Positions 1-4,353 of a DNA stretch of 10,469 nucleotides are shown piece after piece. Position 1 is the stretch's first letter. Each line of letters begins with the position of its first letter. The notes beneath the pieces are model-generated. The model ran no database searches and was not told the origin of the DNA. It worked only from the letters and a program-made list of their open reading frames with translations. Position numbers and translations under genes: made by a program. The stretch is from CAZYCC01 sp964645985 (GTDB lineage: Bacteria > Bacillota > Clostridia > Oscillospirales > CAG-272), in the NCBI GenBank assembly GCA_964645985.1, contig CAZYCC010000052.1:1-10469 (forward strand), read 5' to 3'.

Positions 1-22
1 CTATTCGAGGGAGAGCTTTCTC

Positions 23-51
23 TTGACAACCCCGCCCGCCCGCGATATAAT
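23..51 (+). promoter_or_regulatory. Sigma-70/SigA-type promoter for the DUF1858 gene
   Basis: A perfect -35 box TTGACA (23-28) and a perfect -10 box TATAAT (46-51) are separated by 17 bp. The expected transcription start is near 58, giving a leader of about 60 nt before the ATG at 118. No operator-like palindrome overlaps the boxes. A fully consensus promoter suggests strong constitutive transcription by the housekeeping sigma factor. Confidence 0.9.
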
Positions 52-117
52 AAATAATGCAGAGTATTCCGCCTGAAATTTCTTTTCCTCCCCCGATTAA
101 TCCCGAAAGGACCGCAT

Positions 118-318
118 ATGACCGTCACAAAAGACTCCATTATCGGCGACGTGCTCGACGCCGCTCCCGAGACCGCGAAATTTTTCCTTGAGATCGGGAT
201 GCACTGCCTCGGCTGCCCCTCCTCCCGCGGCGAGTCCATCGAAATCGCCTGCGCCGTCCACGGCACTGACCCCGACGCCTTGATCGAGCAAATTAACGAC
301 TTCCTCGCGACCAAATAA
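118..318 (+). CDS. DUF1858 / hybrid-cluster-protein-associated redox disulfide domain protein
   Basis: This 66-residue protein is one complete DUF1858 domain, the family also described as the hybrid cluster protein (prismane)-associated redox disulfide domain. The diagnostic segment GMHCLGCPSSRGE (residues 27-39) carries a CxxC pair, Cys30 and Cys33, and the family's third cysteine is present at Cys45 in IACAVHG. The N-terminal I-x-D-V-L and A-x-F-F segments and the C-terminal helix (DALIEQINDFL) also fit. It is a small cytoplasmic protein with no signal peptide or membrane segment. Its biochemical role is unproven; a thiol-redox or metal/sulfur-handling role is inferred from the cysteines and the family's link to hybrid cluster proteins. 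The start is fixed by an SD-like AAAGGA (106-111) six bases before the ATG and by the consensus promoter upstream. No hybrid cluster protein gene is visible in this window, and the gene appears monocistronic. Confidence 0.93.
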   Translation: MTVTKDSIIGDVLDAAPETAKFFLEIGMHCLGCPSSRGESIEIACAVHGTDPDALIEQINDFLATK

Positions 319-399
319 CACGCTCCGTCGCCATCACCACAGCATCGCACGAACTCTCCGCCGCCGCTCACCGCGCCCGTCGCGCCTGCCCGCTCAAAT

Positions 400-430
400 A
401 CCGTTGGCGCGTGCCGCTGCGGTCTTTTTT
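400..430 (+). terminator. Possible weak factor-independent terminator after the DUF1858 gene
   Basis: An interrupted hairpin (outer ACCG 400-403 with CGGT 420-423, inner GGC 406-408 with GCC 413-415) is followed by TCTTTTTT (423-430). The T-run is convincing but the stem is weak and has an asymmetric internal loop. It lies 82 nt after the stop of the DUF1858 gene, where a terminator would be expected. Confidence 0.3.
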
Positions 431-701
431 CGCGATGCTTGCCGCCGCTGCAGCGCATGCGCCATTGCGGCTTGGAGAGCAGGCGGACCCCGCCGCGCAC
501 ATCGCGCCAATTTGCATCTTTCCCGAGCGCCGCCGCCGCCGCCGTCTCGCCTCTCGCGATGTCACGTTGCTTTTTGAGCGGCAAAATCGACCCTTGCTTC
601 CGCTTCGCGGCGCGAATAGGGCTTTGCGCGAGCGGATCGCCCGCGCGCGGTTCTTTGCCGGCGGTTTTACGATATTTGTTTCCCTGCCTCGCGCGGGCAT
701 A

Positions 702-719
702 GGGTATCATGAGATACCC
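702..719. repeat. Perfect 7-bp inverted repeat, possible operator or RNA hairpin
   Basis: GGGTATC (702-708) and GATACCC (713-719) are exact reverse complements separated by ATGA. The element stands in an otherwise featureless spacer about 300 bp before trmK and 380 bp after the DUF1858 gene. There is no T-run after it, so it is not a standard terminator. It could be a dimeric repressor site, but no promoter is recognisable around it. Confidence 0.5.
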
Positions 720-1023
720 CTGATCGAGAAATCGGTGCGCGTTCGTTGAGTCTTCGCTCTCCTCATTTACAACATAATCGCCCCGCCGGCGCGTTTTCCC
801 CTCTCCGCGATCTCTCGAGCGTCGTTTCACTCCGGCGCGGCTCTCTCACCGCGCTCGTGATCAAGCGCCGCGCCCCCTCGAGCCGATCCTAAGGCACATA
901 TGGGCGGATACTTCCCCGCTTGAGCGCGGCATTTCTACTCACAACATCCGCGCTCCCCGCGCGATCCCCCGCCCGGCGCCCTCGCCGCGCGGCGGCGCCG
1001 AGATTTGTCACTTTTCCAGCGAT

Positions 1024-2058
1024 TTGTCCTCCTCTTCCCCGCGCGATTTGCCGCCGCGCCTCGCGGCGATCGCCTCCTTCGTGCGCCCGGGCGCGCTCCT
1101 CGTCGATGTCGGCACCGACCACGCGTGGCTGCCGCTCTACCTCCTGCGGCGCGGGAGAGTGGCGCGCGCCATCGCGACAGATCTTCGTGAGGGGCCTCTT
1201 GCGATTGCGCGCTGCAACGCCGAGGAATGCGGCGACCCCACCGCAGCGAAAAAACTCACTTTTTTGCTCGGCGATGGGCTAGCCCCCGTCGAGCCATACC
1301 TGCGCCCGCTGCTCGCGGGAGCGGAGGCAGCTCGCGGCGATGCGGGCGGGGATGGGCTGCTCACAACCGACTTCGGGAAGGGCGAGCTCTCCTCCCCCGG
1401 CGAGAGCGAGGCAAATCCCCCCGGCGCGCCCCCGCGCTGCGATCCGCCTCGCGTCGACATTGTCCTCGCGGGGATGGGCGGCGAGACGATCGCCGGTATT
1501 TTAGAGCGCGCGCCGTGGGTGCGCAGCGCCGCGGTGCAACTCCTCCTCTCACCGATGACGCGCAGCGAGGCGGTGCGCGGCTGCCTCGCGCGATCGGGTT
1601 TCCTCACAACGCAAGACACTCTCGTGCGCGATTCCTCGCGCCTTTATGAAATTCTCGCCGCCGTTCCCGGGTTTGCCCATTCCCAAAAAAGTGCAATGCC
1701 GCCCACGCCGCACGGCGACAGCCGGGGCCCAGATGAGCGCCCGGTTTCCCCCCAACCTGCCGAGCTTCCTCGCGATGTGCTCCCCCCGGGCGGCGCCCCC
1801 GCGCCCGGCTCTCCCGGCGACATTTGTCGCACGACCGCATCGCCTTTTCTTGCGGAGACTCCCCTCACCCCCCTTGAGCTGCGCGTCGGCGCGCGGCGTT
1901 TTTGGGGAAACCCGATCGAAGCGGACCGCCGCGCGCTCATCGAGCGGCACCGCGCGCGCGCGCTGACCTCCCGCGCCGGCAAGGCGCGCGCGGGTCTGCC
2001 GCACGACGCGGAGGACGCTCTCCTCGCCGAAATCGATGCCGCCCTCGCGAACGGCTGA
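1024..2058 (+). CDS. trmK: tRNA (adenine(22)-N1)-methyltransferase TrmK family, with two low-complexity insertions
   Basis: TrmK uses SAM to methylate N1 of adenine 22 in the D-loop region of tRNAs in the cytoplasm. SAM motif I is VDVGTDHAWLP (residues 27-37). Next come AIATDLREGPL (49-59), the GDGL segment (83-86), the conserved AGMGGETI (149-156), LSPMTRSEAVRGCLARSGF (175-193) and YEIL (208-211). The C-terminal helical part starts near LTPLELRVG (281-289). The protein is 344 residues, while the family is usually about 225-235. The excess lies almost wholly in two blocks, residues 92-143 and 217-280; without them about 228 residues remain. The start is uncertain: TTG at 1024 is the first usable start in a frame open well upstream, TTG at 1048 is an alternative, and neither has a Shine-Dalgarno sequence. 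The next gene is nif3-like, the usual neighbour, but 350 bp away. The fold and family call are firm; whether the inserted protein is active is unknown. Confidence 0.9.
   Translation: MSSSSPRDLPPRLAAIASFVRPGALLVDVGTDHAWLPLYLLRRGRVARAIATDLREGPLAIARCNAEECGDPTAAKKLTFLLGDGLAPVEPYLRPLLAGAEAARGDAGGDGLLTTDFGKGELSSPGESEANPPGAPPRCDPPRVDIVLAGMGGETIAGILERAPWVRSAAVQLLLSPMTRSEAVRGCLARSGFLTTQDTLVRDSSRLYEILAAVPGFAHSQKSAMPPTPHGDSRGPDERPVSPQPAELPRDVLPPGGAPAPGSPGDICRTTASPFLAETPLTPLELRVGARRFWGNPIEADRRALIERHRARALTSRAGKARAGLPHDAEDALLAEIDAALANG
1297..1452 (+). other. In-frame low-complexity insertion 1 in trmK (about residues 92-143)
   Basis: TrmK homologues normally pass directly from the GDGL segment to VDIVLAGMGG. 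Here about 52 residues rich in Gly, Ala, Pro, Ser and Glu intervene. The DNA contains a C-run element at 1417-1437 (CCCCCCGG followed by GCGCCCCCGCGC-like sequence) that resembles 1782-1804 in insertion 2. Frame is kept and no stop codon occurs. The boundaries are estimated from the known family pattern and may be off by several codons. Confidence 0.6.
1672..1863 (+). other. In-frame low-complexity insertion 2 in trmK (about residues 217-280)
   Basis: About 64 Pro/Gly/Ala/Ser-rich residues separate the end of the methyltransferase core (YEILAAVPG) from the C-terminal helices (LTPLELRVG). The DNA includes the C-run element at 1782-1804 shared with insertion 1 and a perfect small hairpin GCGAC-ATTT-GTCGC at 1817-1830. 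A related string, GAGATTTGTC, lies at 1000-1009 just before the trmK start. This suggests the insertions and the non-coding spacers are made of similar material. Confidence 0.55.
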
Positions 2059-2408
2059 ACGCTAGAGCGCGGTGCGTTCCGGTTTCTCGACATCGCCGCA
2101 TCATTCATCGAAAATTTACAAAACATCTCTCCCGTCGGCGCGGCGCAGCGAAATCGCCCTCGCGCCTTCCGCGAAGGGCTTGCTCACGGTGTCTCGTTTC
2201 ATTGTCGCTCTTTTCTCGGGGGAGATGGGCGTTGCCCCTTTCCTCGGTTTCATTCCCGAGAATGTTTACAAAAAATTTACGTATCCCTTTCGCGCACTCC
2301 TCGTTCTCTTTTCGCAAAGAATCCATTGCGCACCCTCGCCGAACGCCTTTTCCCTATAGAATAATTATATAGAACCTCTGAATATCCCTCCAAACATAGG
2401 ACAAAGCT
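2059..2408. other. 350-bp spacer between trmK and the nif3-like gene
   Basis: No gene is supported; the open frame across 2072-2359 has no recognisable features. The spacer holds ATTTACAA at 2114-2121, GTTTACAA at 2264-2271, and AATTTAC at 2274-2280. A GC-rich hairpin spans 2219-2245 (GGGC/GCCC core with a GTT loop and an imperfect lower stem), overlapping a second hairpin CTCGG (2243-2247) with CCGAG (2256-2260). An AT-rich patch at 2355-2371 may contribute a -10 region, but I could not pair it with a good -35 box. Confidence 0.5.
2219..2260 (+). other. Overlapping hairpins in the trmK/nif3-like spacer
   Basis: Arm 2219-2230 pairs with 2234-2245 around a GTT loop (11 of 12 positions pair, two of them G-U). 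The segment 2243-2247 can instead pair with 2256-2260. The two structures share 2243-2245, so they compete. There is no clear T-run, so a terminator role is doubtful. Confidence 0.35.
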
Positions 2409-3230
2409 ATGACGCTGCGCGAGCTTTATAAGAATTTGTGCTCCCTCTACCCCGAGAGCGACGCCGCGCCGTGGGATAACGACGGCATCGCCTGCCTGCC
2501 CGACCCCGCGCGCGAGGTGACGCGCGTCCTCATCGCGCTCGACGCGACGCCCGCCGCCGTTGAGGAGGCGATTTCGACCGGCGCGCAGCTGCTGCTGACC
2601 CACCACCCGCTGATTTTCCACCCGCTGAAGGGCCTTGACCCTGCAAGCGAACCCGCACGGCTGCTCCTGCGCCTCGCGCGCGCCGATGTCGCGCTCTTCT
2701 CTCTCCACACGCGCTTTGACGCCGCTCGGGACGGCGTGAACGACGCGCTCGCGGAGGTGTTAAATCTCGAGGGGGTGCAGCCGTTTGAGGTAGAGGATCT
2801 CCCGATCGGGCGGGTGGGAGACCTCCCCGCCTCAATGACGGTCTGGGTGCTCGCGGATGAACTCGCGCGCGACACGCCCGCGAGCCACGTGGATTATTTC
2901 CGCGCCGTGGGGCACGGCGACCGCGAGCGCGATCCGTCCCTCATTTCGCGCATCGCCGTTTGTGGCGGGAAGGGCGATGACGCGGTCGACGGGGCTCTTG
3001 CGGCGGGGGCGCAGGCGCTGGTCACCGGCGAGATGGGCTACCACAACGCGACGGCGGCGGCGCGCAGGGGTCTATCGGTCCTCCTCTGCGGGCACTACGC
3101 GAGCGAGTTCCCGGGCCTTGCGACTCTCGCAGACGTTCTGCGCAAGATGGGCATCTCCTCCCCCGCGGTCTACTTTGAGTCGGGCCTGCTGCCGAGCTGT
3201 TTGCTGGCGCCTGCCGAGGACGAGGAGTAA
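2409..3230 (+). CDS. Nif3-like dinuclear metal center protein (DUF34 / YbgI-YqfO family)
   Basis: This 273-residue cytoplasmic protein belongs to the Nif3/DUF34 family, which forms hexameric toroids with a two-metal site in each subunit. The physiological reaction is not settled; a GTP cyclohydrolase I type 2 label is sometimes used and should not be taken as established. The N-terminal PWDNDGI (21-27) matches the family's W-D-N-x-G signature. The expected metal ligands are visible: His65 and His66 in LTHHPLIF, Asp104 in HTRFDAARDGVND, and His229 with Glu233 in GHYASEFPG. The second half contains IAVCGGKGDD (182-191) and LVTGEMGYHN (204-213), also typical. It is the short form, without the extra central PII-like domain seen in B. 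subtilis YqfO. The ATG has a good AGGA (2398-2401) seven bases upstream. Following trmK is the common order in Bacillota. Confidence 0.95.
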   Translation: MTLRELYKNLCSLYPESDAAPWDNDGIACLPDPAREVTRVLIALDATPAAVEEAISTGAQLLLTHHPLIFHPLKGLDPASEPARLLLRLARADVALFSLHTRFDAARDGVNDALAEVLNLEGVQPFEVEDLPIGRVGDLPASMTVWVLADELARDTPASHVDYFRAVGHGDRERDPSLISRIAVCGGKGDDAVDGALAAGAQALVTGEMGYHNATAAARRGLSVLLCGHYASEFPGLATLADVLRKMGISSPAVYFESGLLPSCLLAPAEDEE

Positions 3231-3349
3231 CGGGGAGCGTTCGCGAAAATTTACAATCTGTTCATAATAGCCCCTCGTTCTTGTCATTCAAACCAAAAAT
3301 TTCCCCGCGAACTCCTCGCCGCTTTGGTTACTTTTGCTATCTCTTCCCG

Positions 3350-4006
3350 ATGATCCGCATTCTCTTTCAGGGCGACTCGATCACCGATGCCGGGCGCGAC
3401 CGCGCAAATCCGCGCGGCATGGGCGCCGGATACCCTGCCTTCCTCGCGGCAAAGCTCGGGCTGCATACTCCCGGGAGATACGAGCTTGTCAACCGCGCGG
3501 TCAGCGGAGACCGAATCCCCGACCTTGTCGCGCGCTACAACCGCGATTTTCTGTTGCCTCGCCCGGATGTCGTCAGCATTCTCGTCGGGGTCAACGATGT
3601 CTGGCACGAGGCGGAGATCGGCAACGGCGTCGGCCCGCGCCGCTTCGCCGCGCTCTACCGTATGCTCCTCTCAGACCTTGCGACCGACCTTGACCCCGCG
3701 CCGAGGCTGCTGCTGCTTGAGCCGTTTTTCCTGCCCGGCTCCGCGGTGGGGATCCCCGCGGGCGGGGAGAGCGACCCCGGGCTTTATGACTTTTTCGCGC
3801 GGGAGCTTCCCGCGCGCGCGCAAATCGTGCGCGATGTCGCGGCCGAATTTGGCGCGATATTTATCCCATTACAGGAAAAGTTCAACGAAGCGGCGCAGAT
3901 CGCGCCGAGCGAGCACTGGCTGCGCGACGGCATTCACCCGACCCCCGCGGGTCACGCGCTCATTGCGCGGGAGTGGCTCGCCGCCTTCCGCACGCTCGAT
4001 CTGTGA
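3350..4006 (+). CDS. SGNH/GDSL-type esterase or lipase-like hydrolase
   Basis: This is a 218-residue single-domain SGNH hydrolase, probably an esterase, acyl-ester or carbohydrate O-acyl hydrolase; the substrate cannot be read from sequence. Block I is FQGDSITDAGRD with nucleophile Ser10. Block II is NRAVSGDRIPDL with oxyanion glycine Gly53. Block III is VGVNDVW with Asn82. Block V is DGIHPTPAGH with Asp193 and His196. All four catalytic-site positions are present, so activity is likely. No signal peptide or membrane segment is apparent, suggesting a cytoplasmic enzyme. I chose the ATG at 3350 because block I then begins at the usual distance from the N-terminus. A TTG at 3281 would add 23 residues of unrelated basic sequence, and neither start has a Shine-Dalgarno sequence. 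It follows the nif3-like gene by 119 bp, a spacer carrying ATTTACAA at 3249-3256. Confidence 0.9.
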   Translation: MIRILFQGDSITDAGRDRANPRGMGAGYPAFLAAKLGLHTPGRYELVNRAVSGDRIPDLVARYNRDFLLPRPDVVSILVGVNDVWHEAEIGNGVGPRRFAALYRMLLSDLATDLDPAPRLLLLEPFFLPGSAVGIPAGGESDPGLYDFFARELPARAQIVRDVAAEFGAIFIPLQEKFNEAAQIAPSEHWLRDGIHPTPAGHALIAREWLAAFRTLDL

Positions 4007-4252
4007 GGAGAATGTAGCACATTTCGATTTACAAGATAAAGTAAACGCCTCGCGCCCCGCTCCTCCGCGCCCCCGACGCTCTCCGTCCCGACCTTTCGCG
4101 AGCCGCTTCCCGTGCACTCTCCTCTTCGTATCGAGGCCGCTCCCCCGCGCCGTCAACGCGTCCCATCCCTACTTGTCGCCCCTCGCCCCTCGCGCCGCGC
4201 GCGCCCCGCGCTCCCTCGCGCCCTCCCCCTCGCGCCTCCGCGCGGGGAAGGG
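4007..4252. other. C/T-rich spacer running into the assembly gap
   Basis: No gene is supported. ATTTACAA occurs at 4027-4034, 21 nt after the SGNH gene stop, and its TTTAC (4028-4032) is mirrored by GTAAA (4041-4045). From about 4047 onward the plus strand is strongly pyrimidine-rich; a hand count of 4141-4200 gives about 70% C+T. The 5' end of the next gene and its promoter are probably in or near the gap. Confidence 0.55.
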
Positions 4253-4352
4253 NNNNNNNNNNNNNNNNNNNNNNNNNNNNNNNNNNNNNNNNNNNNNNNN
4301 NNNNNNNNNNNNNNNNNNNNNNNNNNNNNNNNNNNNNNNNNNNNNNNNNNNN
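4253..4352. other. Assembly gap of exactly 100 N
   Basis: The run of exactly 100 Ns is the usual placeholder for a scaffold gap of unknown length, so distances across it are not real. GGGGAA (4244-4249) on the left and TTCCCC (4353-4358) on the right are exact reverse complements, so a hairpin or repeat may have broken the assembly. The gap removes the 5' end of the gene that follows. Confidence 0.95.
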
Positions 4353-4353
4353 T

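Larger units (their letters stand above)
319..1023. other. 705-bp spacer without a convincing gene
   Basis: Open frames exist on both strands here, but they translate to arginine-, alanine- and proline-rich sequence with no recognisable domain, so I read them as artefacts of high GC. The stretch contains a short (GCC)5 run at 529-543, a perfect inverted repeat at 702-719, one copy of the octamer ATTTACAA at 765-772, and a seven-codon open frame at 900-923 (ATG to TGA) preceded by AAGG (891-894). The trmK reading frame is open upstream for at least 150 bp before its first usable start codon. No tRNA, rRNA or consensus promoter was seen. Confidence 0.6.

Noticed and set aside
411..749. Long open frames on both strands in the first spacer
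   Set aside because: They translate to Arg/Ala/Pro-rich sequence without domain features, overlap one another on both strands, and lack ribosome binding sites; this is expected by chance in GC-rich DNA.
2072..2359. 95-codon open frame (GTG start) between trmK and the nif3-like gene
   Set aside because: No SD, no recognisable motif, biased toward Ser/Pro/Arg, and it contains the hairpins and TTTACAA motifs of the spacer.
3240..3268. Possible promoter before the SGNH hydrolase (TTCGCG, 17 bp, CATAAT)
   Set aside because: The -35 box matches consensus poorly and this could arise by chance in the AT-rich patch; it was too weak to list.
3281..3349. N-terminal extension of the SGNH hydrolase from TTG 3281
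   Set aside because: It would add 23 basic, unconserved residues before the block I strand, with no SD; ATG 3350 gives the usual N-terminus.
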